A stretch of 31,456 nt of DNA from Lachnospiraceae bacterium UBA7182. Lineage in GTDB: Bacteria > Bacillota > Clostridia > Lachnospirales > Lachnospiraceae. Positions 13,768-21,552 of this stretch are shown here, piece after piece (position 1 is the first letter of the stretch; each line of letters opens with the position of its first letter). Made by a program: the position numbers and the translations under genes. The stretch lies in NCBI GenBank assembly GCA_002491115.1, contig DKVI01000115.1, positions 26,822-58,277 of the forward strand, written 5' to 3'. Under the pieces are notes generated by a model that made no database searches, was not told the DNA's origin, and was given only the letters and a program-made list of their open reading frames with translations.

Positions 13768-15501
13768 CTACAGCATCTTATTTATCATGGAAAGTACCTC
13801 TTCTCCGAGCGCCGCACTCCTGGCGTCCGCATCTTCCAGGGACGTTCCTTTGACTCCATAGTAGAACTTAACCTTGGGCTCCGTACCGGAAGGTCTTACA
13901 CATAACCATGCGCCGTCATTTAAATCGTAGTAAAGCACATTGGATGCCGGAAGGCCGGTAGGCTTCACTTCGCCGGTGGCCATATCTTTGATGGTGTCCA
14001 GTTTATAGTCTCTTGCCGATACCACATTGTAGCTGCCGATGGTCTTCGGCGTATTGTTTCTTAATGTATCCAGAATCTCCTGGATCTTCGCAAGTCCTTC
14101 AATGCCTTTTAATTCGATGGATTTAACTGCGTCTTTATAGTAACCGTATTTTTCATACATGGCCAGCATGGCATCCCACAAGGTCATGCCTTTCATCTTA
14201 TAGTAAGCAGCAGCCTCACACAGGGCGACGGTCGCGGAGATCGCATCTTTATCCCGGGCATAGGTACCGATCAGGCATCCGTAAGACTCTTCCAGGCCGA
14301 ACAGGTAAGTACCTTTTCCTGTCTGCTCATTTTTTAATATCTGCTGTCCGATAAACTTGAATCCGGTCAGCACTTCGATCAGCTCACAACCGTAGTTGGC
14401 CGCCACAGCGTCTACCAGGTTCGTGGTAACAATAGATTTGACGACCTGTCCGTCGGACGGGATCTTGCCTGCGGCCTGCTTCTGACTTAACACATAATCG
14501 CACAGGAGGGAGCCGGACATATTTCCGGTCAGAGGAATATACTCTCCGGACTTCATATCTTTTACATAGACGCCAAGGCGGTCCGCATCCGGATCCGTGG
14601 CAAGTACCAGGTCCGCGTCCACTTCTTTCGCAAGCTTTAAGCCAAGAGCGAACGCTTCTGCCGCTTCCGGATTCGGATAGCTGACTGTCGGAAATTCTCC
14701 GTCGGGAAGCTCCTGTTCCTTGACCACATATACGTTCTCAAATCCCAGTTCCTTAAGGGCGCGTCTGGCGGGGATATTGCCGGTACCATGGAGCGGTGTA
14801 TAGACGATGCGGATGTCTTTCTGCATCTTGTCAATCGCGTCCTGGTTCACCACCTGATCCATAACATGTCCGATAAATTTATCGTCGATGGCCTGTCCGA
14901 TGATCTCGTATTTACCCGCCTTCTCGGCCTCTTCGCGGGTGGTGGTCTTTACGGTGGAAAGGTCTGTGATCGCCAGCACTTCCTCCGTCACGCCTTTATC
15001 GTGGGGCGGCGTAAACTGAGCGCCGTCTTCCCAATATACTTTATAGCCGTTGTATTCGGGCGGATTGTGGCTGGCCGTGATATTGATACCTGCCACGCAT
15101 CCAAGCTCACGCACTGCGAAAGACAACTCCGGCGTAGGACGCAGGGATTCGAACTTGTATGCTTTGATCCCGTTGGCTGCCAGCGTAAGGGCGGCTTCTT
15201 CCGCAAACTCCGGAGACATCCGGCGGGAGTCATAGGCGATGGCAACGCCCTTGCCCTGACCTCCCTGCTTGATGATATAGTTCGCCAGTCCCTGGGTGGC
15301 GCGGCGTACTACATAAATATTCATCCGGTTGATCCCGGCGCCTATGATGCCGCGCAGACCTGCCGTACCAAACTCCAGGTCTTTATAGAAGCGCTCTTTG
15401 ATCTCGCTGTCATTATCGGCAATCGCCTTTAACTCGTTTTTCGTCTCTTCGTCAAAATAAGGATTGGCTAACCACTCCTGGTAAATCTCTTTGTAATCCA
15501 T
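13768..15501 (-). CDS. pgcA: Phosphoglucomutase / phospho-sugar mutase (PgcA type)
   Basis: The enzyme interconverts glucose-1-phosphate and glucose-6-phosphate (possibly also mannose phosphates), supplying UDP-glucose and glycogen precursors. Length is 577 residues from the ATG at 15501 or 580 from a TTG at 15510; GGAGG lies 12 nt from the ATG and 3 nt from the TTG, so the start is uncertain. In the 580 numbering, FGTAGLRG (47-54), the phosphoserine loop TASHNPP (Ser147), metal loop DPDADR (306-311) and the phosphate-binding RPSGTEPK near the C-terminus are all intact. It lies 20-30 bp after the cotS-type gene, with a possible own promoter at 15544-15572. Confidence 0.94.
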   Translation of the reverse strand: MDYKEIYQEWLANPYFDEETKNELKAIADNDSEIKERFYKDLEFGTAGLRGIIGAGINRMNIYVVRRATQGLANYIIKQGGQGKGVAIAYDSRRMSPEFAEEAALTLAANGIKAYKFESLRPTPELSFAVRELGCVAGINITASHNPPEYNGYKVYWEDGAQFTPPHDKGVTEEVLAITDLSTVKTTTREEAEKAGKYEIIGQAIDDKFIGHVMDQVVNQDAIDKMQKDIRIVYTPLHGTGNIPARRALKELGFENVYVVKEQELPDGEFPTVSYPNPEAAEAFALGLKLAKEVDADLVLATDPDADRLGVYVKDMKSGEYIPLTGNMSGSLLCDYVLSQKQAAGKIPSDGQVVKSIVTTNLVDAVAANYGCELIEVLTGFKFIGQQILKNEQTGKGTYLFGLEESYGCLIGTYARDKDAISATVALCEAAAYYKMKGMTLWDAMLAMYEKYGYYKDAVKSIELKGIEGLAKIQEILDTLRNNTPKTIGSYNVVSARDYKLDTIKDMATGEVKPTGLPASNVLYYDLNDGAWLCVRPSGTEPKVKFYYGVKGTSLEDADARSAALGEEVLSMINKML

Positions 15502-15531
15502 ATTGTACAATTACCTCCCTGATATGGTATT

Positions 15532-16533
15532 TTAGTTGGGACTATTATACAATATCTCAGCGGAAAAGGAAACTCTTTTTTCTCTCTGGGACATGAATTT
15601 TTCCAATTTCTCCATATGTTTTCCCGGAATCCATGCTTTATTCGTATTATAGTAATAATTGGCCAGCTTCCAGAATTTTTCCGGATACCACAGACGCAGC
15701 GCCAGATACTCTCTTTCCGCTCCCGAGAGAGGCCGCACTTTCTCGTAGGCCTTCAGAATTTTTTTCCCCAGGCGGTGGTCATAGTTTTGTTTCTCAAGAA
15801 TCTTTCTTAAATATAAGTACAGGTCGTTCACCTGCACATCCAGCGCAAATTTTTCAAAATTAACTACCGCCATCTGATTGCTTCCCACCAGAATATTATG
15901 GTGCGTGTACTCGCCGTGGCAGAAGTGGCCTTCTGACAAAGCCGTCTTCCTCAACTGACAGTAAGCGCAATGTTTCAGACGCAGTTCGATCTGCTGGGCC
16001 TCTTTTAAAATATCCGGGAAACAGGACAAATAGGCGGATTCAAATTCGTTTTTCCGGTTTTTTTTACGGATAAAAGCATCTATTTTGCGAAGTTCCCGGT
16101 TGTGCCGCCCTGCCTCCAGCACTGCGTCGGGACCTGACAGACGCAGGCGATCCTCATCCGTCACCTCACAGAAACCCTGTAAGGTTTTGTGTATCCCTGC
16201 CAGGAGGGAAGCAGCTTTTAGTATTTCGCTCTCGCTTCTGGTGTCGCATTCCCTGGCATCAGGCGCTTCTTTTACGACAAATCGATAGTATTCCCGATAG
16301 ACGGTAGCAAGCCTTCCTTCTTTGTCCGGTTCTATTCGGTCTACCAGGTAACCGTTTTCTTTCAGGTGGGACAAAAGTTTTTGTTCTTTCTCCAGCTTGT
16401 AGGCGCTCCCGGAAAACTCCCGTACCAGGAGCCTGCCTGCACTGGTATCCAGAAGAAAAGCCCCCCTGGTGCGCCAGCTTCCATTCACGGTAAACGGGTA
16501 CTGCTCGAGTACCTGTAGATCTCTCTCATTCAT
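15532..16533 (-). CDS. CotS-family spore coat protein (kinase-like fold)
   Basis: From the ATG at 16533 the protein has 333 residues; GGGGG lies 6 nt upstream, whereas the in-frame codon at 16557 has no ribosome site and would fall near the predicted transcript start. The fold is that of aminoglycoside phosphotransferase/CotS proteins: a small N-terminal lobe (RTRGAFLLDTSAGRLLVREF) and a catalytic-loop-like segment FCHGEYTHHNILV, where the usual HGD is HGE. VVNFEKFALD replaces the metal-binding IDFD/DFG-like site. These changes suggest weak or absent kinase activity. CotS-type proteins sit in the inner spore coat. A mother-cell promoter candidate lies at 16571-16599. Confidence 0.8.
   Translation of the reverse strand: MNERDLQVLEQYPFTVNGSWRTRGAFLLDTSAGRLLVREFSGSAYKLEKEQKLLSHLKENGYLVDRIEPDKEGRLATVYREYYRFVVKEAPDARECDTRSESEILKAASLLAGIHKTLQGFCEVTDEDRLRLSGPDAVLEAGRHNRELRKIDAFIRKKNRKNEFESAYLSCFPDILKEAQQIELRLKHCAYCQLRKTALSEGHFCHGEYTHHNILVGSNQMAVVNFEKFALDVQVNDLYLYLRKILEKQNYDHRLGKKILKAYEKVRPLSGAEREYLALRLWYPEKFWKLANYYYNTNKAWIPGKHMEKLEKFMSQREKRVSFSAEILYNSPN
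15544..15572 (-). promoter_or_regulatory. Possible promoter of the phosphoglucomutase gene
   Basis: A perfect TATAAT (15544-15549 on the minus strand) lies inside the 3' end of the cotS-type gene, 43 bp before the ATG. The -35 at 17 bp is only TTTCCT, a weak match. It would allow vegetative expression independent of the sporulation gene upstream. Confidence 0.4.
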
Positions 16534-16570
16534 AGAATACCCCCATGTTACGGTCATTTTCGTACCTTCT

Positions 16571-16599
16571 ATCTTATGTGGGGGCGAGGGGAAATAGTA
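16571..16599 (-). promoter_or_regulatory. Candidate mother-cell (sigma-E/K-like) promoter of the cotS-type gene
   Basis: The minus strand has TACTATT (16593-16599), one mismatch from the sigma-E -35 KMATATT, then 14 bp and CATAAGAT (16571-16578), which fits the CATAnnnT core shared by sigma-E and sigma-K. The predicted start near 16564 gives a leader of about 30 nt before the ATG at 16533. Confidence 0.45.
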
Positions 16600-16618
16600 C
16601 TGTAAGGGGAGAAAATCT

Positions 16619-18580
16619 CTACTTTATCTCCTCCGTCTCAATCAGGAATTTCACGCTTCCTTTCATATTTGGCGCAAGTTTTGTAAAGGTCTGATACGCT
16701 TCTCCTGCATCTGCCACTGCGCGGGCGCGGTCTATGACTTTCTGAAAATCAGTGCAGACCAGGTCATAGAGTTTCTGGATGCCGTCCCGGTCAAATTCTT
16801 CCGCACCGTCCCTGAGTTCAATACTGCCGTCATAGAGTTCCTGTACGCCGTCTTTTAATTCCACGGTACCGTCCAGGAGTTCTACCGTACCGTCTTTCAA
16901 CTCTCCGGTCCCTTCTAAAAGTTCATACGTTCCCTCTTTTAGTTCCTCAGAACCATTGCAAAGTTTTCTGGAACCGTCCAGAATCTCCTGCGCGCCGGGC
17001 TTTAATTTATTTTTTACGCCGCCGTATACCTGGCCAAGACCGGCAGATAACTGATGCATGCCTTCCTGCAGGGTAAGAAGCTGGGTCTGGGTGGCCGCCA
17101 GCGTACCCTGGGCCTCTTTCAGTTTTTCTATTGCACCGGCAAGCTCTCCGGCCTGTGCGCCCAACGCCGCCGCCTGCTCAGGCGGAAGCTGGGATACAGC
17201 CTGTTGTACAGCCTGTAAAATCTTCGAGAAATCATACTCTGTAAACTGATTTACACTCTCAAACTCCGGAATGGAGATTCCCAAAGGTCCCAATACGGTA
17301 CGCAAAGGCTCCACCTGCTGGTTTACGGAATCCAGAGTAGTCTTTAATACCTGATCCACCACCTGGTCAACACCGGCCGCCAGCTGCCCTGCGACAACGG
17401 ATATGTCGTTCCCGTTGCCGTCCGCGTTGGACATGGAGGACAAAAGGGTATCAAGGCCTGCATTATAAGTCTTAAGCGCTTCTTTCAGATCCTCAAGACC
17501 GTCTTTTAATTCGTCGGCACCATCGTCCAGCTTTTCAGCACCGTCCTTTAACTCTTTCGCGCCGTCGTCCAGCTCTACGGCGCCGTCGTAGAGCTCAATG
17601 GAACCGTCTTTTAATTCCACGACTCCGTCCACGAGTTCATGTGTTCCGTCCACAAGTTCTGTGGACGCATCTTTTAATTCCTGCATATCGTCTTTTAATT
17701 CATCATATTTGTCCAGATCATCCAGATCAAATTCTTCTGAAAAATCTGCCGTGACCGCAGTCATCGTAAGAGGAAGTTCAAAATCTGTTGTATAGGCGCT
17801 GACTTCCAGGTACTCCGGAAGATCCAGATCCTCCATGTCTTCCACTTCCGACAAAGCGATGCTTTCTGACAGTCCCGGAATCACCAGACCGCCTGCCATG
17901 ACGCGGCTTCCGTCGGATATGACGCGGCCGTTTTCCATCTCCACATCCGTAAACTTTTCTTCATCCAGAAACATACCTGTGACCACGATAAACGGGGTGC
18001 TGATGGTACGCTCCTCTCCGCTTACGGTAATGGTCTGCGTCTCATGATTTACATAATCAAACCGGATTTTTACCTGACCGGATTTACCTGCCATTTTTTT
18101 CGGCTCCATCTTCTGACCGTCCAGGTAATAGCTGATCTTTACCTCCACCGGAAGCCGGCTGGTGGATTCGCCCTGATAATAGATATCGTTTCCGCCTGCG
18201 TTCCAGATCAGCTCGCCGTTGTCGCTTTTTTTAAAGGACTCCTTTCCTTTTATATTCTTGATCTTTTTTAAGTCGCTTTGATCAGTGATCGTATCTGCGG
18301 ATGCAGCATTTCTTAAAATGTCGCTGACAACGATGTCTTTCACTGTACCGTCCGGAGCGGCTTTCACATACACGGTCTCCTCTTTTTTGGGTTCTTTGGA
18401 AGTCCGGGACTTTTCGGCTGTCTTTTCTTCCGTATTCGCGGCAGGAGCCGCCGCCTCTTCTGCTTTAAGTTCAAGCGCCCCTGTACTGTGATTCACATAA
18501 TATGCATAACCGCCAATACCGGCCACTGCCCCGAGAGCCACGATGGACGCGGCAATTATCATCTGTTTTCTGAATCTCAT
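16619..18580 (-). CDS. Exported ELxDG heptad-repeat protein (function unknown)
   Basis: The 653-residue protein has a basic N-terminus and one hydrophobic helix (7-30), a signal anchor or signal peptide, and then a low-complexity Ala/Glu/Lys segment (37-68). Residues about 70-290 form a mixed domain of no family I know. Two blocks of seven-residue repeats of the form ELxDGxx follow (about 294-367 and 532-600), separated by a Gln/Ala-rich helical stretch. The repeats resemble those of YhgE/Pip-type membrane proteins, but the C-terminal membrane domain of that family is missing. The gene is divergent from a TetR regulator, as yhgE is near yhgD in Bacillus, and an operator overlaps its promoter. 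GGAGGAGG lies 7 nt before the ATG. An accessory role at the cell surface is conceivable but unproven. Confidence 0.75.
   Translation of the reverse strand: MRFRKQMIIAASIVALGAVAGIGGYAYYVNHSTGALELKAEEAAAPAANTEEKTAEKSRTSKEPKKEETVYVKAAPDGTVKDIVVSDILRNAASADTITDQSDLKKIKNIKGKESFKKSDNGELIWNAGGNDIYYQGESTSRLPVEVKISYYLDGQKMEPKKMAGKSGQVKIRFDYVNHETQTITVSGEERTISTPFIVVTGMFLDEEKFTDVEMENGRVISDGSRVMAGGLVIPGLSESIALSEVEDMEDLDLPEYLEVSAYTTDFELPLTMTAVTADFSEEFDLDDLDKYDELKDDMQELKDASTELVDGTHELVDGVVELKDGSIELYDGAVELDDGAKELKDGAEKLDDGADELKDGLEDLKEALKTYNAGLDTLLSSMSNADGNGNDISVVAGQLAAGVDQVVDQVLKTTLDSVNQQVEPLRTVLGPLGISIPEFESVNQFTEYDFSKILQAVQQAVSQLPPEQAAALGAQAGELAGAIEKLKEAQGTLAATQTQLLTLQEGMHQLSAGLGQVYGGVKNKLKPGAQEILDGSRKLCNGSEELKEGTYELLEGTGELKDGTVELLDGTVELKDGVQELYDGSIELRDGAEEFDRDGIQKLYDLVCTDFQKVIDRARAVADAGEAYQTFTKLAPNMKGSVKFLIETEEIK
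16781..16987 (-). repeat. C-terminal ELxDG heptad block in the 653-residue protein
   Basis: Residues 532-600 repeat a seven-residue unit about nine to ten times, for example ELKDGTV ELLDGTV ELKDGVQ ELYDGSI. In DNA this appears as 21-bp near-repeats containing GAxCTxxxxGACGG on the coding strand. Codons differ between copies, so the repeat is kept at protein level. Confidence 0.85.
17488..17680 (-). repeat. First ELxDG heptad block in the 653-residue protein
   Basis: Residues about 301-365 carry about nine heptads such as ELVDGTH ELVDGVV ELKDGSI ELYDGAV ELDDGAK. Position 5 is almost always Gly and position 4 Asp. The register and residue pattern match the second block closely, suggesting the two arose by duplication or pair with each other. 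Confidence 0.85.
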
Positions 18581-18627
18581 AAAACTGCCTCCTCCAAAAT
18601 TTGATTGCGTCTGTTTTTGTAATTAAG

Positions 18628-18656
18628 GTTATACCACAAAAATGACCGATGGTCAA
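18628..18656 (-). promoter_or_regulatory. Promoter of the heptad-repeat gene with overlapping TetR operator
   Basis: The minus strand has -35 TTGACC (18651-18656), 17 bp and -10 TATAAC (18628-18633). The operator TGACC-GAT-GGTCA (18643-18655) covers the -35 and part of the spacer, so a bound repressor would block polymerase directly. Confidence 0.75.
18643..18655. promoter_or_regulatory. TetR-type operator 1
   Basis: TGACC and GGTCA form a perfect inverted repeat with a 3-nt centre. The plus-strand context AAAATGAC-N5-GTCAATA is repeated exactly at operator 2, 79 bp away. This is the size and form of TetR-family sites. Confidence 0.75.
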
Positions 18657-18721
18657 TACTTTCATGTGATATCACAGAAATTTTATTTTTCTGCATCATG
18701 AAGCGGATAAAAATCGCAAAA

Positions 18722-18734
18722 TGACTATCGGTCA
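18722..18734. promoter_or_regulatory. TetR-type operator 2
   Basis: TGACTATCGGTCA read on the minus strand is TGACCGATAGTCA, one base different from operator 1. The plus-strand flanks match operator 1 (AAAATGAC...GTCAATA). It lies about 43 bp upstream of the -10 of the regulator gene, so it may serve autoregulation or looping. Confidence 0.7.
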
Positions 18735-18773
18735 ATATTTTAGACAGAATGTATGTTGATTTTTTGGAAAAGA

Positions 18774-18782
18774 TGCTATACA
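18774..18782 (+). promoter_or_regulatory. Extended -10 promoter of the TetR gene
   Basis: TGC-TATACA is an extended -10 element 37 bp before the preferred ATG. A TTGATT at 18756-18761 could act as -35, but the spacing is 15 bp, shorter than usual. Confidence 0.45.
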
Positions 18783-18818
18783 GTATAGAAAATCGGAGAA
18801 TTGGGGGGAAACATTTTC

Positions 18819-19430
18819 ATGGGAAAGATCGAGACAAAAAAAGAAAACAAACGAAAAGACCTGCTGAACGCAGCTTTTGAATTATTTACTACAAAAGGCT
18901 TCACAGATACGTCTATCGCTGATATTGTCAGCAAAGCCGGTATTGCCAAAGGAACATTTTATCTGTATTTTAAAGACAAAACGGACATCCGCAATCGCCT
19001 GATTTCATCCAAAGCCACGCAGATTTTACGGGAGGCCTGTACCCGGCTGGCACAGACAGACATCACAAAGCTGGACGATCAGTTCATCTTTTTGACAGAT
19101 GATATACTGGATGCCCTCCAAAACGACAAATCCCTTCTGTTCTTTCTGGCAAAGCACCTGAACTGGGGAATGTTCATACATTCTTTAGAAGGCGATACGG
19201 TGGTCAGCGGCATTACTGCCAGAGAACTGTACAGTCAATTGATTGAACGCTCGGATTACCGGTTTGAAAACCCCGAGATCATTATTTACCTGATCATCGA
19301 GCTGGTCGCCGGGGTCAGCTATAACGCTATCCTGTATCAGGAACCTGTATCTATAGAAGAGTTAAAACCCTATCTCCATGACCTGATCCGCCGAATCCTG
19401 AACGACTACAATCAAGCATGGTCAGGCTAA
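18819..19430 (+). CDS. TetR/AcrR-family transcriptional regulator
   Basis: From the ATG at 18819 the protein has 203 residues; the frame also opens at a TTG at 18801, but GGGGGG lies at a suitable distance from the ATG. The N-terminal HTH (about 31-50: TSIADIVSKAGIAKGTFYLY) is a clear TetR signature. The C-terminal ligand domain is variable, with no recognisable ligand class. It is the only plus-strand protein gene here, divergent from the heptad-repeat gene, with two matching operators in the 238-bp gap. It most likely represses that gene and itself, as does the YhgD/YhgE pair in arrangement. A strong terminator follows. Confidence 0.93.
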   Translation: MGKIETKKENKRKDLLNAAFELFTTKGFTDTSIADIVSKAGIAKGTFYLYFKDKTDIRNRLISSKATQILREACTRLAQTDITKLDDQFIFLTDDILDALQNDKSLLFFLAKHLNWGMFIHSLEGDTVVSGITARELYSQLIERSDYRFENPEIIIYLIIELVAGVSYNAILYQEPVSIEELKPYLHDLIRRILNDYNQAWSG

Positions 19431-19431
19431 A

Positions 19432-19477
19432 GAACAGCCCCTTGGGAATCTTTCCTCCCCCGGGGCTGTTCATTTTT
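19432..19477 (+). terminator. Terminator of the TetR gene, shared with the V-ATPase operon
   Basis: GAACAGCCCC (19432-19441) and GGGGCTGTTC (19462-19471) form a perfect 10-bp stem, followed by ATTTTTC on the plus strand. The minus-strand side ends in the weaker TTCTTTAG, so termination of the V-ATPase transcript there is plausible but less certain. Confidence 0.85.
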
Positions 19478-19490
19478 CTGTCAGACAGCC

Positions 19491-20165
19491 CTACTTCCCG
19501 TTCGCTGCCTGTTTTTCTTTATAATGATGTGCGTCTTCGAGCATCATATCTTTTACTTTCATCAGCCTGATCTGGGTAGAACGTTCGTTCTCGTCCAGCT
19601 TCATGGTGATGTATTTGATATTTTCCTGTGCCTGCGGGATGATGACATGTTCCAGGGCGTTGACGCGGCGGCGGGTCTTCTCGATCTCGGCGGCCATAAG
19701 CTGGCACGCTTTCTCGACCTCGGCGAGCCGCAGCATCTCGGGCAGGACGTCGGCCAGGGATTTGACCGCGTCGTCCAGATCACCGGATGTAAATGCAAAG
19801 CCGTAGGAATAGATGTCGTTCTCATCGGCCGTTCTGGTCTTATACTCGAACACCGGAATATCCACACTCATGACATTCTTTTTGTCTGTCTCCAGGTAGA
19901 CTTCCTGCTTCGGTGCCATCAGGGCGGTGTGCAGCGTCTCTTCCGACATACCTGCCTTGGCGACGACAAAATTCTTGTTCGCCGCCTGGATGCCTGCCTC
20001 CACCTTCTGGCGCAGCGCCATGTTCTCACGGACCAGATCCAGAAACTGCCGCATCAGCTCATCACGCTTATCTTTCAGGAGCTTATGGCCTTTTCTGGCC
20101 GTCGCCAGCTTTTTCTTCTGGCGGGTCAGCTCCATACGGGTTGGGTTTACCTGTGTGGCTGCCAA
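19491..20165 (-). CDS. ntpD: V-type ATP synthase/ATPase subunit D
   Basis: The 224-residue subunit forms the central rotor shaft with subunit F and couples A3B3 catalysis to ring rotation. It begins AATQVNPTRMELTRQKKKLATA, the standard D-subunit N-terminus, and ends with a second long helix (QENIKYITMKLDENERSTQIRLMKVKDMM split across the coiled coil). The start codon is TTG (20163-20165) with a run of G residues upstream; the match to the family N-terminus supports it over any later ATG. It is the last gene of the operon, 13 bp after subunit B. Confidence 0.95.
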   Translation of the reverse strand: MAATQVNPTRMELTRQKKKLATARKGHKLLKDKRDELMRQFLDLVRENMALRQKVEAGIQAANKNFVVAKAGMSEETLHTALMAPKQEVYLETDKKNVMSVDIPVFEYKTRTADENDIYSYGFAFTSGDLDDAVKSLADVLPEMLRLAEVEKACQLMAAEIEKTRRRVNALEHVIIPQAQENIKYITMKLDENERSTQIRLMKVKDMMLEDAHHYKEKQAANGK

Positions 20166-20178
20166 CTAACACACCCCC

Positions 20179-21552
20179 CTACTGTTTGCCATAATACATA
20201 TCCAGATATTTATCATCGATACGTTTCAGCTCGGACCTGGGAAGGATAGACAAAAGTTTCCAGCCGATATTCAGGGTTTCTTCGATATCGCGGTCTGCCT
20301 GGAAGCCCTGGGATACATATTCCTTCTCAAATTCATCCGCGAATTTCGCGTAGATCAGATCCATCTCGGAGAGGGCCGCCTCACCCAGGATCGTCATAAG
20401 CTCTTTTGCGTCTTTTCCGCGGGCGTAAGCCGCAAACAACTGGTTCAGCGTATTGGAGTGGTCCCCACGGGTCTTGCCTTCACCGATACCCTTATCTTTC
20501 AGACGGGACAGAGACGGCAGCACGTCGATGGGCGGATTGACGCCTTTTCTGTAAAGCTCACGGCTTAAGATGACCTGTCCCTCCGTGATATAACCGGTCA
20601 GGTCAGGGATCGGGTGGGTCTTGTCATCCTCAGGCATGGTCAGGATCGGAAGCATGGTAATGGAACCTTCCTTCCCTTTCTGACGGCCTGCGCGTTCGTA
20701 TAACTGAGCCAGGTCGGTGTACATGTATCCGGGATAACCGCGGCGGCCCGGTACTTCCTTGCGGGCTGCGGAGATCTCGCGGAGCGCATCTGCGTAGTTG
20801 GTGATATCCGTCAGGATAACCAGCACATGCATGTCTTTTTCAAATGCCAGGTATTCCGCGGCGGTCAGAGCCATACGCGGCGTCGCGATACGTTCTACAG
20901 CCGGGTCGTTGGCCAGGTTGACAAACAGAACGGTACGGTCGATGGCGCCGGTCTCCTTGAAGCTCTCCACGAAGAAGTTGGACTCCTCGAAGGTGATACC
21001 CATAGCCGCGAATACAACGGCGAATCTTTCGTCTTTGCCGCGGACTTTCGCCTGTCTTGCAATCTGCGCAGCAAGCTGTGCGTGCGGCAGACCGGACATG
21101 GAGAAGATCGGAAGCTTCTGTCCGCGGACCAGTGTGTTCAGTCCGTCGATGGCGGAAACACCGGTCTGGATAAACTCGTTGGGATAGCTTCTGGCTGCCG
21201 GATTCATGGGCAGACCGTTGATGTCCATTCTTTTATCCGGAAGAATCTCGGGGCCTCCGTCGATGGGACGTCCCATGCCGTCGAAGACACGGCCCAGCAT
21301 ATCCTCGGAAGCGCCCAGTTCCACGCCGCGTCCCAGGAAACGTACTTTACTGTTGGAAAGGTTGATACCGGTGGAGCTCTCATAAAGCTGTACCATGGCA
21401 TCGGTTCCGTTTACCTCAAGCACCTTGCAGCGGCGGATCTCGCCGTTGGCCAGTTCGATCTCACCCAGCTCGTCATAGGTAACGCCTTCCACACCCTGCA
21501 CCAGCATCAGCGGTCCGGCTACTTCCTGTATTGTTCTATACTCTTTTGGCAT
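20179..21552 (-). CDS. ntpB: V-type ATP synthase/ATPase subunit B
   Basis: The 457-residue regulatory (non-catalytic) nucleotide-binding subunit alternates with A in the A3B3 head. It starts PKEYRTIQEVAGPLMLVQG, and contains the SGLPHAQLAAQIARQA segment where the catalytic subunit would have a P-loop, and GRRGYPGYMYTDLAQLYERA, all typical of B. Length is normal. AGGAGG sits 8 nt before the ATG, and the gene starts directly after the A stop codon. Confidence 0.97.
   Translation of the reverse strand: MPKEYRTIQEVAGPLMLVQGVEGVTYDELGEIELANGEIRRCKVLEVNGTDAMVQLYESSTGINLSNSKVRFLGRGVELGASEDMLGRVFDGMGRPIDGGPEILPDKRMDINGLPMNPAARSYPNEFIQTGVSAIDGLNTLVRGQKLPIFSMSGLPHAQLAAQIARQAKVRGKDERFAVVFAAMGITFEESNFFVESFKETGAIDRTVLFVNLANDPAVERIATPRMALTAAEYLAFEKDMHVLVILTDITNYADALREISAARKEVPGRRGYPGYMYTDLAQLYERAGRQKGKEGSITMLPILTMPEDDKTHPIPDLTGYITEGQVILSRELYRKGVNPPIDVLPSLSRLKDKGIGEGKTRGDHSNTLNQLFAAYARGKDAKELMTILGEAALSEMDLIYAKFADEFEKEYVSQGFQADRDIEETLNIGWKLLSILPRSELKRIDDKYLDMYYGKQ

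Noticed and set aside
16781..17680. 21-bp near-repeats that could suggest a CRISPR or satellite array
   Set aside because: They stay in frame, vary at synonymous positions and encode ELxDG heptads; there are no spacers or cas genes.
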